This document shows, piece by piece, positions 18,526-31,415 of a stretch of 64,000 bases of DNA. A program made the position numbers and the translations under genes. Position 1 is the first letter of the stretch; the number at the start of each line of letters is the position of its first letter. This stretch comes from Stutzerimonas stutzeri (lineage in GTDB: Bacteria; Pseudomonadota; Gammaproteobacteria; Enterobacterales; Pasteurellaceae): NCBI GenBank assembly GCA_901420285.1, contig CABDVE010000001.1, positions 868,001 to 932,000 of the forward strand, given 5' to 3'. Under the pieces are notes generated by a model, which had not been told where the DNA came from, made no database searches, and was given only the letters and a program-made list of their open reading frames with translations.

Positions 18526-20121
18526 ATGTTGTGGTTTTTCTTTTGTATAGCCATTTTGATTCTGGGCTATTTGGTTTACGGAAAAATTATCGAGAAGATC
18601 TTTGTCATTAATCCGAATCGTCAAACCCCGGCCTATCAAATCAATGACGGCGTAGATTATATGCCAATGTCCAAAACCAAAATTTGGTTAATTCAAGTAT
18701 TAAATATTGCAGGTACCGGTCCGATTTTTGGTCCGATTCTTGGTGCGTTGTACGGACCGGTTGCGATGCTTTGGATTGTTCTGGGTTGTATTTTTGCCGG
18801 TGCGGTACATGACTATTTATGCGGTATGTTAAGCATTCGTCATGGTGGGGCAACCATGCCTTATTTAGCTGGTAAATTCTTAGGTCGTCCGGTTAAAGTC
18901 TTTATTAATGTTTTAGCTCTTGTCCTTTTGTTATTGGTCGGCGTGGTATTCGTAGCAAGCCCGGCGCAATTAATGGGAACCATTACCATGGATGTGATGG
19001 GGGCATCTCAAGGTGCATTACAATTAGGTGATGCAGAGGCAATTCATCATGCTGTGGAAGCCGGCGGAATAAAGGTTTGGGGAATGGATAAGGCAACAGT
19101 TGTTTCTGTTTGGACCTTAATTATTTTTGCCTACTATATTCTCGCGACATTATTGCCAATTGACAAAATTATCGGTCGCATCTATCCACTATTCGGCGCG
19201 TTATTGTTATTCATGTCAGTAGGGATGGTGTACGGTTTAGTTTCTGCACATTTTAGTGCGGTGGATCCAATTGAATTTTTCCGTACGGTTGATGCCGATG
19301 GCCAAGGCTTAACTTGGGATAAATTTACACAAAACTTCCAAGTCAAAGGCGATGTACCGGTTTGGCCGTTATTATTCTTAACCATTTCCTGCGGCGCGTT
19401 ATCAGGTTTTCATGCTACTCAAACTCCGTTAATGGCGCGTTGTGCTGAAAATGAAAAAGAAGGTCGTTTCATTTTCTACGGTGCGATGATTACCGAAGGT
19501 ATTATTGCGTTAATTTGGTGTATGGTCGGTTTAGCATTCTATGAGAATCCACAAGCGTTACAAGATGCCATCTCTGCTGGTTCGCCATCTAAAGTGGTGT
19601 ATGACAGCTCATTGCATTTCTTAGGCTTCATTGGCGGTATTTTTGCTGTGTTAGGTGTGGTTGTTCTTCCTATTACTTCCGGCGATACTGCATTCCGCGC
19701 CGCACGTTTACAGTTAGCAGAAATCTTCAATATTGATCAACGTTCACTGTCTAAACGTTTATTGATTGCCGTGCCTTTATTTGTGTTAGGTTACTTTGTT
19801 TCCACCATCGATTTTAGCCTGTTATGGCGCTACTTTACTTGGGCAAACCAAATGACAGCTATGGTGATGTTATGGACCGGAGCAGCTTACCTATATCGTT
19901 ACCATAAATTCCATTGGGTAGCATCCATCCCGGCGTGGTTTATCACTACTGTTTGTGCAACTTACTTATACTACAATAAAATCGGTTTTAACTTAGATTA
20001 TCAATTGTCTGTATATCTAGGTTTGGCTACAACAGTATTGTTTATCGTATTATTCTTCACCTTACTTAAACCGTTAGGTGATCGCGATGAAGAAGCTTAT
20101 ATCAACAATATAAACGCATAA
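18526..20121 (+). CDS. CstA-family carbon starvation / peptide (pyruvate) transporter, short form
   Basis: This 531-aa multi-pass inner-membrane protein has the CstA family motifs GTGPIFGPILGALYGPVAM near residues 63-81, AGAVHDYLCGMLSIRHGG, SGFHATQTPLMARC and ITSGDTAFRAARLQLAE. E. coli CstA and BtsT are about 700 aa, so this is the shorter family type. Family members import peptides or pyruvate under starvation; which one applies here is not clear. It has its own CRP-like site and terminator, so it is probably monocistronic. Confidence 0.88.
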   Translation: MLWFFFCIAILILGYLVYGKIIEKIFVINPNRQTPAYQINDGVDYMPMSKTKIWLIQVLNIAGTGPIFGPILGALYGPVAMLWIVLGCIFAGAVHDYLCGMLSIRHGGATMPYLAGKFLGRPVKVFINVLALVLLLLVGVVFVASPAQLMGTITMDVMGASQGALQLGDAEAIHHAVEAGGIKVWGMDKATVVSVWTLIIFAYYILATLLPIDKIIGRIYPLFGALLLFMSVGMVYGLVSAHFSAVDPIEFFRTVDADGQGLTWDKFTQNFQVKGDVPVWPLLFLTISCGALSGFHATQTPLMARCAENEKEGRFIFYGAMITEGIIALIWCMVGLAFYENPQALQDAISAGSPSKVVYDSSLHFLGFIGGIFAVLGVVVLPITSGDTAFRAARLQLAEIFNIDQRSLSKRLLIAVPLFVLGYFVSTIDFSLLWRYFTWANQMTAMVMLWTGAAYLYRYHKFHWVASIPAWFITTVCATYLYYNKIGFNLDYQLSVYLGLATTVLFIVLFFTLLKPLGDRDEEAYINNINA

Positions 20122-20136
20122 TTGCTTTAAAAGCAT

Positions 20137-20170
20137 AAAACCGTTTAAGTGAAAGCTTAAACGGTTTTTT
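20137..20170 (+). terminator. Rho-independent terminator after the cstA-like gene
   Basis: Stem AAACCGTTTAAG / CTTAAACGGTTT with a 6-nt loop and T run. Confidence 0.9.
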
Positions 20171-20255
20171 CTTGCCAAAATCGCTTGCATTTTAATAGAC
20201 GCATCCCTATTAATTCGCTAAACTCGCAACAATTTTTTGACAAATGGAGAACGAC

Positions 20256-21470
20256 ATGTCGCAGAACGGTTCAGGACAAGATCCTTGGGGCAAGCCGGGG
20301 CAAAACAATGAGCAAAAGCCCGAAAACTCATCTAATAATGGATGGAGTTCAAATCAAAACCGCGGAAATCAAGAACAATCACCGCCGGATATTGAAGAAA
20401 TTTTTAGTAATTTACTGAAAAAACTTGGGAGAGGCGGTAAAAATGGCGGTCGGAATAATGCCGGTTCTAATCCTTCTCCTTTAATGCCAAATTTCGGTAA
20501 AGTGTTACCGGTTGCTATTGCTCTTGGTGTGATTGTTTGGGGCGTGAGCGGTTTTTACACAATTAAAGAGGCAGAACGCGGCGTAGTGTTGCGATTCGGT
20601 GAACTTTATTCCATTGTGCAACCGGGCTTGAATTGGAAACCGACTTTCATTGATAAAGTGATTCCGGTAAATGTCGAACAAGTTAAAGAGTTGAAAACGC
20701 AAGGCGCGATGCTGACACAAGACGAAAATATGGTGAAAGTAGAAATGACGGTGCAATATCGCGTGCAAGATCCGGCGAAATACCGTTTCAGCGTGACTAA
20801 TGCCGATGACAGCTTGAACCAAGCGACTGATAGTGCATTACGTTATGTAATTGGCCATATGACCATGAATGACGTACTGACGACCGGTCGTGCCGTCGTA
20901 CGTGAGAATACGTGGAAAGCCTTAAACGAAATTATCAAGCCTTATGATATGGGGCTTGAAGTGATTGACGTAAACTTTCAATCCGCGCGTCCGCCGGAAG
21001 AAGTGAAAGATGCTTTTGACGATGCGATTAAAGCGCAAGAAGACGAACAGCGTTTTATTCGTGAAGCCGAGGCCTATGCGCGCGAGAAAGAGCCGATTGC
21101 GCGCGGCGATGCGCAACGTATTATTGAAGGTGCAACGGCTTATAAGGACCGCATTGTATTAGATGCGCAAGGGGAAGTAGAACGTTTACAACGTTTATTG
21201 CCTGAATTTAAAGCTGCACCGGATTTATTACGCGAGCGTTTATATATTCAAACCATGGAAAAAGTGATGGCAAATACACCGAAAGTGATGCTAGACGCTA
21301 ATAATGGCAACAATTTAACCGTATTACCGCTGGAACAAATTATGGCTAAAAAAGCCACTTCGAAAACTGAAGGGGCGCCTGATGCTACACCGGTTTCAGT
21401 GCAAATGGGCGTTCAGCCTCAAGTTCAACCGACCACGACCGAACCGGTTCGCCAAGGGAGATTTAATTAA
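20256..21470 (+). CDS. hflK: FtsH protease modulator HflK
   Basis: This 404-aa membrane-anchored prohibitin/SPFH protein forms a large complex with HflC that surrounds FtsH. The Gly/Asn/Gln-rich N-terminus (DPWGKPGQNN) is typical. A signal-anchor is near residues 80-100, followed by the SPFH domain and an Ala/Glu-rich coiled region (AQEDEQRFIREAEAYAREK). ATG 20256 is chosen because GGAG ends 6 nt before it; ATG 20244 overlaps that ribosome site. hflC starts in the stop codon of hflK. Confidence 0.95.
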   Translation: MSQNGSGQDPWGKPGQNNEQKPENSSNNGWSSNQNRGNQEQSPPDIEEIFSNLLKKLGRGGKNGGRNNAGSNPSPLMPNFGKVLPVAIALGVIVWGVSGFYTIKEAERGVVLRFGELYSIVQPGLNWKPTFIDKVIPVNVEQVKELKTQGAMLTQDENMVKVEMTVQYRVQDPAKYRFSVTNADDSLNQATDSALRYVIGHMTMNDVLTTGRAVVRENTWKALNEIIKPYDMGLEVIDVNFQSARPPEEVKDAFDDAIKAQEDEQRFIREAEAYAREKEPIARGDAQRIIEGATAYKDRIVLDAQGEVERLQRLLPEFKAAPDLLRERLYIQTMEKVMANTPKVMLDANNGNNLTVLPLEQIMAKKATSKTEGAPDATPVSVQMGVQPQVQPTTTEPVRQGRFN

Positions 21471-22357
21471 TGCGTAAATTTTTATTACCCGTTATTTTCG
21501 TGATCGCGGCGATAATTTATTCCAGTGTAGTAGTCGTGACCGAAGGTACACGCGGCATTATGTTAAGATTCAATAAAGTGCAACGCGGCGCTGACAACAA
21601 AGTCTTGGTGTATGAACCGGGTTTGCATTTCAAAGTGCCGCTAATTGACAGCATTAAAGTGTTGGATGCGCGTATTCGGACATTAGACGGTTCAGCAACG
21701 CGTTTCGTGACCGTCGAGAAAAAAGACTTGTTGGTCGATTCTTACGTGAAATGGAAAATTAGCGATTTCGGTCGTTTTTATACTTCTACCGGTGGTGGTG
21801 ATTACAGTCAGGCGGCAAGCTTGTTAAGTCGTAAAGTTAACGATCGGTTGCGTTCGGAAATCGGTACCCGCACCATTAAAGATATCGTCTCCGGCACCCG
21901 TGGCGAGCTGATGGAAGGTGCAAAAAAAGCGTTAAATTCAGGGCAAGACAGTACGGCTGAACTAGGTATTGAAGTGGTGGATGTACGCGTGAAACAAATC
22001 AACTTACCGGATGAAGTCTCTTCTTCTATTTACCAACGTATGCGCGCTGAACGTGATGCGGTAGCGCGCGAACATCGTTCGCAAGGTAAAGAAAAAGCAG
22101 CGTTCATTCAAGCGGATGTGGATCGTAAAGTAACCTTAATTCTTGCCAACGCGAATAAGACCGCACAAGAATTACGTGGTTTAGGGGAGGCAAGCGCCGC
22201 AAAATTATATTCAGATGCGTTTTCTCAAGAACCGCAATTCTTTAGTTTCGTGAGAAGTCTGAAAGCTTATGAAGCGAGTTTCGCCAATTCCGATAATATG
22301 ATGATTTTAAAACCAAACAGCGATTTTTTCCGCTTTATGCAAGCGCCGAAAAAATAA
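21470..22357 (+). CDS. hflC: FtsH protease modulator HflC
   Basis: This 295-aa SPFH partner of HflK has one N-terminal membrane anchor (residues 3-22) and the motifs VVVTEGTRGIMLRFNKV, DSYVKWKISDFGRFY and a C-terminal LKAYEASF region. Start and the hflK stop overlap (TAATG), so translation is coupled. A terminator follows 10 nt downstream. Confidence 0.96.
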   Translation: MRKFLLPVIFVIAAIIYSSVVVVTEGTRGIMLRFNKVQRGADNKVLVYEPGLHFKVPLIDSIKVLDARIRTLDGSATRFVTVEKKDLLVDSYVKWKISDFGRFYTSTGGGDYSQAASLLSRKVNDRLRSEIGTRTIKDIVSGTRGELMEGAKKALNSGQDSTAELGIEVVDVRVKQINLPDEVSSSIYQRMRAERDAVAREHRSQGKEKAAFIQADVDRKVTLILANANKTAQELRGLGEASAAKLYSDAFSQEPQFFSFVRSLKAYEASFANSDNMMILKPNSDFFRFMQAPKK

Positions 22358-22367
22358 TATGAACGAA

Positions 22368-22394
22368 AAATGCCGTCAAATGTGACGGCATTTT
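22368..22394 (+). terminator. Rho-independent terminator after hflC
   Basis: Stem AAATGCCGTCA / TGACGGCATTT followed by T-rich sequence. Confidence 0.88.
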
Positions 22395-22480
22395 GTTTTG
22401 AAGCATGCAACGAAATGGTTGGCGAAGTGCTAGAAACAGCATCCTAAGCTAATCAAATGAATCGTTGTCAGTTTGAAGTT

Positions 22481-22528
22481 CCAAAATAGCACCGCATTGG
22501 AGGTCGTTTCAATGCGGTGCTATTTTGG
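22481..22528. repeat. Inverted motif pair at the hflC/hemL convergent junction
   Basis: Perfect 19-bp arms, CCAAAATAGCACCGCATTG (22481-22499) and its complement (22510-22528), around a 10-nt loop. A- and T-tracts at both ends make it a possible bidirectional terminator. Confidence 0.92.
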
Positions 22529-22628
22529 AAGTCTGAAATTATTTATGCTTCGATGCGTTTTCTGGCAGACCGAGGAACGCGCAGTTTTCCTATAACGAGA
22601 TAATTAGCATTTGGTGGCTAAATTGTAC

Positions 22629-23912
22629 TTAGGTTAGTGTGGCAAAGGCAATGTCCGCCGCTTCTAGCGTTTTGGCAATATCTTCGTCCGTATGGGCGAG
22701 AGACATAAAGCCGGCCTCAAAGGCAGATGGGGCAAGATAAACGCCTAAGTCCAACATTTTATGGAAGAATACTTTGAATTTTTCCGTGTCGCATTTCATC
22801 ACTTCGGCGTAAGACGTCACTTCTTTTTGCTCGGTGAAGAAAATACCGAACATCCCGCCTACATAGTTCACAACGAACGGAATATGATGTTTTTCCGCTA
22901 GCGCTTTTAAACCGAGGCAAAGTTTTTCAGTTTTTTCTGCAAGTTGTTGCTCGTTGCCCGGTTTTTTCAATTCTGTCAAACAGGCCAAACCCGCCGCCAT
23001 CGCAATCGGGTTACCGGAAAGCGTACCAGCCTGGTAAACCGGGCCGGTCGGTGCAAGATATTCCATCACGGCTTTTTTGCCTCCTACTGCGCCTACCGGC
23101 ATACCGCCGCCGATGACTTTACCGAGCGTGGTTAAATCAGGCGTTACGCCATAATAAGATTGGGCACCGGAAAGCGCTACGCGGAAGCCGGTCATCACTT
23201 CGTCGATGATCAACAGCGCACCGTATTGGTTGCAAAGTTCGCGTAAACCTTGTAAGAATCCGGTTTTGGGCGGTATGCAATTCATATTGCCGGCAACGGG
23301 CTCGATGATCACACAGGCAATGCTATCCGGAAATTCTGCAAAATGTTTTTTTACCGAATCAAGGTTGTTGTATTCAGCAGTCAGTGTATGCTTGGCGAAG
23401 TCTTCCGGCACGCCGGGTGAGCTCGGTTGACCGAGTGTTAAGGCGCCGGAGCCGGCTTTTACAAGCAGAGAATCAGAATGGCCGTGGTAACAACCTTCGA
23501 ATTTTAAGATTTTGTCGCGGCCAGTATAACCGCGCGCTAAGCGAATTGCTGTCATGGTTGCTTCTGTTCCGGAACTGACCATGCGTACCATTTCAATGGA
23601 AGGCACGATTTCACAAACTAATTCGGCCAGATCAATTTCGGAAGGTGTTGGTGCGCCGAAGCTTAAACCGTTGGATGCCGCTTTCAGCACCGCATTCAAA
23701 ATCGTCGGGTGGTTATGCCCTAAAATCATCGGCCCCCAAGAACCCACATAATCAATATATTGTTTGTCGTCTGTATCGTAAATATAAGCGCCTTGTGCTT
23801 TTTGGATAAACACCGGTGTACCGCCTACGCCTTTAAAGGCGCGAACCGGTGAGTTCACGCCACCGGGAATAACGGCTTGCGCGCGGGAGAAAAGTGCGGT
23901 TGAATTGGTCAT
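22629..23912 (-). CDS. hemL: Glutamate-1-semialdehyde 2,1-aminomutase
   Basis: This 427-aa PLP enzyme makes 5-aminolevulinate in the C5 haem pathway. It has the motifs [29 protein letters not shown] and [16 protein letters not shown] (Schiff-base Lys near residue 264). ATG 23912 gives [11 protein letters not shown], the family N-terminus, with AAGGA 8 nt upstream. It contains both a classical uptake signal near its start (23892-23900) and a copy of the new motif (23687-23696, encoding Asn-Ala-Val-Leu). Confidence 0.97.
   Translation of the reverse strand: MTNSTALFSRAQAVIPGGVNSPVRAFKGVGGTPVFIQKAQGAYIYDTDDKQYIDYVGSWGPMILGHNHPTILNAVLKAASNGLSFGAPTPSEIDLAELVCEIVPSIEMVRMVSSGTEATMTAIRLARGYTGRDKILKFEGCYHGHSDSLLVKAGSGALTLGQPSSPGVPEDFAKHTLTAEYNNLDSVKKHFAEFPDSIACVIIEPVAGNMNCIPPKTGFLQGLRELCNQYGALLIIDEVMTGFRVALSGAQSYYGVTPDLTTLGKVIGGGMPVGAVGGKKAVMEYLAPTGPVYQAGTLSGNPIAMAAGLACLTELKKPGNEQQLAEKTEKLCLGLKALAEKHHIPFVVNYVGGMFGIFFTEQKEVTSYAEVMKCDTEKFKVFFHKMLDLGVYLAPSAFEAGFMSLAHTDEDIAKTLEAADIAFATLT
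23687..23696 (-). repeat. Intragenic copy of the motif in hemL
   Basis: Exact core; in the gene's own direction it reads AATGCGGTGCTG and encodes Asn-Ala-Val-Leu. Confidence 0.75.
23892..23900 (+). other. Classical Haemophilus-type uptake signal in hemL
   Basis: Exact AAGTGCGGT preceded by AA, within codons 5-7 of hemL. It is the only exact classical copy found outside the rml genes. Confidence 0.8.
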
Positions 23913-24040
23913 TATTTTTTCCTTTCGTTTCACTATAAAAAATGCCTTCATTGTACTTAAAAACGTGTGCTTTGTTAAAAATATCTTTCTCGCGAAATTT
24001 TCATTGTGTTATTCTTTGCAAAAAATTTTAAGGTCGAATT

Positions 24041-25108
24041 ATGTTGAGTATTGTTGTAACTTTTTTGGGCGCATTTTTAACATTAATTGTGATGCGTCCG
24101 ATTGCAAATAAAATCGGTTTGGTGGACAAGCCGAATTATCGTAAACGTCATCAAGGCGCGATTCCACTTATCGGTGGTGTGTCACTTTTTATGGGTAATT
24201 TTTGTTACTACTTAATGGAATGGGATCAACTCCGCCTTCCTTATTTATATCTGTTTAGTATTTTTGTGTTGCTTGCCATCGGAATTTTGGATGATCGTTT
24301 TGATATCAGCCCGTTTTTACGCGCGGGGATTCAAGCGGTGTTAGCTATTTTGATGATTGATTTAGGCGGCGTATATTTGGATCACTTAGGTCAGATCTTA
24401 GGACCTTTTCAGCTAACCTTGGGTTCGCTTGGTTTGATTATTACTGTGTTCGCGACGATTGCAATCATCAATGCGTTTAATATGATTGACGGGATTGATG
24501 GCTTGTTGGGGGGATTATCTTGCGTGTCATTCGCGGCGATTGGAATTTTGATGCTTCGTGACGGGCAAATGGATATGGCATACTGGAGCTTTGCTTTAAT
24601 TGCCGCAATGCTCCCTTATCTAATGCTCAATTTGGGTATTCCGTTTGGCCCGAAATATAAAGTTTTTATGGGGGACGCCGGAAGTACGTTAATCGGTTTT
24701 ACTATTATTTGGATTTTATTGCTAAGTACGCAAGGCAAAGGGCACCCGATGAATCCGGTTACTGCGCTTTGGATCATTGCGATTCCATTAATTGATATGG
24801 TGGCGATTATTTATCGTCGTTTGCGCAAGGGTAAAAGTCCGTTTCGCCCAGATCGCTTGCATGTGCATCATTTGATGGTGCGCGCGGGTTTAACGTCGCG
24901 TCAAGCTTTTCTTTTAATTACCTTCGTTTCGGCAATTTGCGCGATAATCGGTATCTTGGGAGAAGTCTATTATATAAATGAATGGGCGATGTTTGTTGGC
25001 TTTTTCATATTGTTCTTCTTGTATGTTTACTCTATAACGAGAGCATGGCGAATCACTCGTTGGGTAAGACGCATGAAACGTCGTGCAAAGCGGGCAAAAA
25101 CACGATAA
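24041..25108 (+). CDS. wecA: Undecaprenyl-phosphate alpha-N-acetylglucosaminyl 1-phosphate transferase
   Basis: This 355-aa membrane protein of the MraY/WecA family moves GlcNAc-1-phosphate to undecaprenyl phosphate. About eleven membrane segments are visible. Key motifs are LDDRFDISPFLRAG, NAFNMIDGIDGL (catalytic Asp region), KVFMGDAGSTLIGF and the basic/His loop RPDRLHVHHLMVRAGL. It could prime a second polyprenyl-linked glycan besides that started by the WbaP-like enzyme at 3563-4873. It lies alone between hemL (divergent) and the tRNA cluster. Confidence 0.93.
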   Translation: MLSIVVTFLGAFLTLIVMRPIANKIGLVDKPNYRKRHQGAIPLIGGVSLFMGNFCYYLMEWDQLRLPYLYLFSIFVLLAIGILDDRFDISPFLRAGIQAVLAILMIDLGGVYLDHLGQILGPFQLTLGSLGLIITVFATIAIINAFNMIDGIDGLLGGLSCVSFAAIGILMLRDGQMDMAYWSFALIAAMLPYLMLNLGIPFGPKYKVFMGDAGSTLIGFTIIWILLLSTQGKGHPMNPVTALWIIAIPLIDMVAIIYRRLRKGKSPFRPDRLHVHHLMVRAGLTSRQAFLLITFVSAICAIIGILGEVYYINEWAMFVGFFILFFLYVYSITRAWRITRWVRRMKRRAKRAKTR

Positions 25109-25223
25109 TGAATGAGGGATGGGTAGTTATTTCTTTAATATGTAATATGTTTTTAAAAAATGCGAAAATTTTATACAAATTGCGCAAAAAACTATCTTTC
25201 AAGAAAAAATTAGAAAAAAATGC

Positions 25224-25252
25224 TAGACAAGATTTTTTCAAATTATTAATAT
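25224..25252 (+). promoter_or_regulatory. Stable-RNA promoter for the tRNA-rRNA operon
   Basis: TAGACA (25224-25229) and TAATAT (25247-25252) with a 17-nt spacer, followed by a GC-rich discriminator ACGCCCCGC as found in stringently controlled promoters. It lies about 20 nt upstream of tRNA-Arg. Confidence 0.7.
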
Positions 25253-25274
25253 ACGCCCCGCAACAACGCGGTAT

Positions 25275-25351
<77 letters not shown>

Positions 25352-25379
25352 GGTCAGTGCGATAAAAACTTAAATCTTT

Positions 25380-25456
25380 GGTGGCTATAGCTCAGTTGGT
25401 AGAGCCCTGGATTGTGATTCCAGTTGTCGTGGGTTCGAATCCCATTAGCCACCCCA
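25380..25456 (+). tRNA. tRNA-His (GTG)
   Basis: Acceptor GTGGCTA pairs with TAGCCAC. The anticodon loop is TTGTGAT and CCA is encoded. The preceding G (25380) faces the C discriminator, the hallmark of tRNA-His. Confidence 0.97.
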
Positions 25457-25474
25457 TCTTCTATAAGATTCTGG

Positions 25475-25551
25475 CGGCGAGTAGCGCAGCTTGGTAGCGC
25501 AACTGGTTTGGGACCAGTGGGTCGTAGGTTCAAATCCTATCTCGCCGACCA
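25475..25551 (+). tRNA. tRNA-Pro (TGG)
   Basis: Acceptor CGGCGAG pairs with CTCGCCG, the anticodon loop is TTTGGGA and CCA is encoded. It is the last tRNA before 16S. The Leu tRNA found between His and Pro in the E. coli argX-hisR-leuT-proM cluster is absent. Confidence 0.97.
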
Positions 25552-25562
25552 TTTTATTTTTT

Positions 25563-25574
25563 TGCTCTTTAACA
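25563..25574 (+). promoter_or_regulatory. boxA antitermination element in the rRNA leader
   Basis: TGCTCTTTAACA matches the rRNA boxA consensus bound by NusB/S10 and lies in the leader upstream of 16S. Confidence 0.8.
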
Positions 25575-25745
25575 ACGAATCAGACAATCTGTGTGGGCAC
25601 TTGTTGATTGACTTATTTTAAAACTATTTTTAATTTTGAAGTCTTAATAGGTGCTAACTAGAAATTCATAAAACTTACTTTTAATTTAATTTATAAGTGA
25701 GAAGTGAAAACTTTTAGCAAGCAGTTTATTGAGCGATTAAACTTG

Positions 25746-27284
<1,539 letters not shown>

Positions 27285-27361
27285 CCAAAAATGAGCGACA
27301 GCGAGTGTTCACACAGATTGTCTGGTGTATTGTAGACAAATGAGCAGAAGAAACTACCCTT

Positions 27362-27438
<77 letters not shown>

Positions 27439-27481
27439 CTCTGACGAGTGAGTGAAGTGGAAGCGGTAGTGATGATGAAAT

Positions 27482-27557
27482 GGGGATATAGCTCAGCTGG
27501 GAGAGCGCCTGCCTTGCACGCAGGAGGTCAGCGGTTCGATCCCGCTTATCTCCACCA
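27482..27557 (+). tRNA. tRNA-Ala (TGC) in the 16S-23S spacer
   Basis: 76-nt cloverleaf, acceptor GGGGATA pairing TATCTCC, anticodon TGC in CTTGCAC, CCA encoded. Confidence 0.98.
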
Positions 27558-27651
27558 GTTATCATCGTTAAGTAAATTTTAAAATGTAATATAAGTTTTA
27601 AAATATAGTAAAAGTTTATTTAACGATAATAACTAAAAAATTTTATCAAAC

Positions 27652-27664
27652 TGTTCTTTAAAAA
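27652..27664 (+). promoter_or_regulatory. boxA-like element in the 16S-23S spacer
   Basis: TGTTCTTTAAAAA resembles the spacer boxA of rRNA operons. The rest of the 27558-27833 spacer shows no gene. Confidence 0.6.
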
Positions 27665-27833
27665 ATTGGAAACAAGCTAAAAACGAGAGATTTTCGAAAG
27701 AAAGTCTGAGTAAAACGAAATAACAACATGTTTTGTTAAAAACTCTGAATTGAACAAAAGCAATTTAAGAGTGTTAGTTGAATTAAAGATAGCCATTAAA
27801 TGCAAATCATAAGAAGAGCATTTGAGGTTGTAT

Positions 27834-30730
<2,897 letters not shown>

Positions 30731-30778
30731 ACAACGCTCAAATGTTTTTAAGAGAGCAGTGAAGCTAACGAAAAAAAC

Positions 30779-30809
30779 GAAACAAAACAAAACAAAACAA
30801 AACAAAACA
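30779..30809 (+). repeat. Simple ACAAA pentanucleotide repeat between 23S and 5S
   Basis: About five to six tandem ACAAA units in the 23S-5S spacer. No gene in 30731-30916. Confidence 0.8.
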
Positions 30810-30916
30810 GAATAAAAGTTTAGCTTGTAGCCAATAAAAGCGCGGATAAAGCATAAAGACGACAAAGACCAAGACGTAAAGCTAACGTCTAAGGTCTAAA
30901 GTCTAAAACCGAATAA

Positions 30917-31033
30917 TCCTGGCGGCGATAGAGCGGTGGTCCCACCTGACCCCATACCGAACTCAGAAGTGAAACGCCGAAATGCCGATGGTAGTGTGGG
31001 GCTTCCCCATGTGAGAGTAGGGCACCGCCAGGT
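30917..31033 (+). rRNA. rrf: 5S ribosomal RNA
   Basis: CCTGGCGGC at the 5' end pairs with CCGCCAGG at the 3' end. Internal CCCCATACCGAACTCAGAAG and GAGAGTAGGG motifs are typical. Ends approximate. Confidence 0.95.
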
Positions 31034-31045
31034 AGATATGAAAGG

Positions 31046-31073
31046 AACCCCGGTCAGAAGGCCGGGGTTTTTT
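31046..31073 (+). terminator. rRNA operon terminator
   Basis: Stem AACCCCGG / CCGGGGTT followed by TTTTT, 13 nt after 5S. Confidence 0.92.
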
Positions 31074-31415
31074 ATTGGCGAAAAATCGTAAAAGGGGAGA
31101 AAGACAAACAATCGAAGATAAACGGCCCAAAACAAGTGACCGAAGACAAGTGGTCGTGAAGGCGGTGAGGAAACGGAAATGCGGCATTCTTCGTATTCGT
31201 CGCATAAACAAATCACCAAGCCACTCCAATGCGGTGCTCAAACCGATGTTCAAGTCTGTGGCTTAATTAGCGCGTCTATAATCGTTTCCGATGCGGTGCT
31301 CAAACCAAAAGACAAAACTTCCGAAAAACACTTACTTTTTCCGCCTCGCTGGATTATCAATGACGCTTTGGGTGAATTTTGCTAAACTGACGCAAATTTT
31401 TCCTCTTATAAACGA
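31074..31415. other. 342-nt gap between the rRNA terminator and yoaA
   Basis: No gene is convincing here. The region holds two same-direction motif copies (31228-31237 exact; 31290-31299 with one mismatch, each followed by TCAAACC). Confidence 0.5.
31228..31299 (+). repeat. Two direct copies of the motif upstream of yoaA
   Basis: Exact AATGCGGTGC at 31228-31237 and GATGCGGTGC at 31290-31299. Both continue as TCAAACC, so homology extends beyond the core. Confidence 0.8.

Noticed and set aside
24331-24340. TCAAGCGGT in wecA as an Apl-type uptake signal
   Set aside because: It is a single inexact match (eight of nine) and no excess of ACAAGCGGT was seen across the window.
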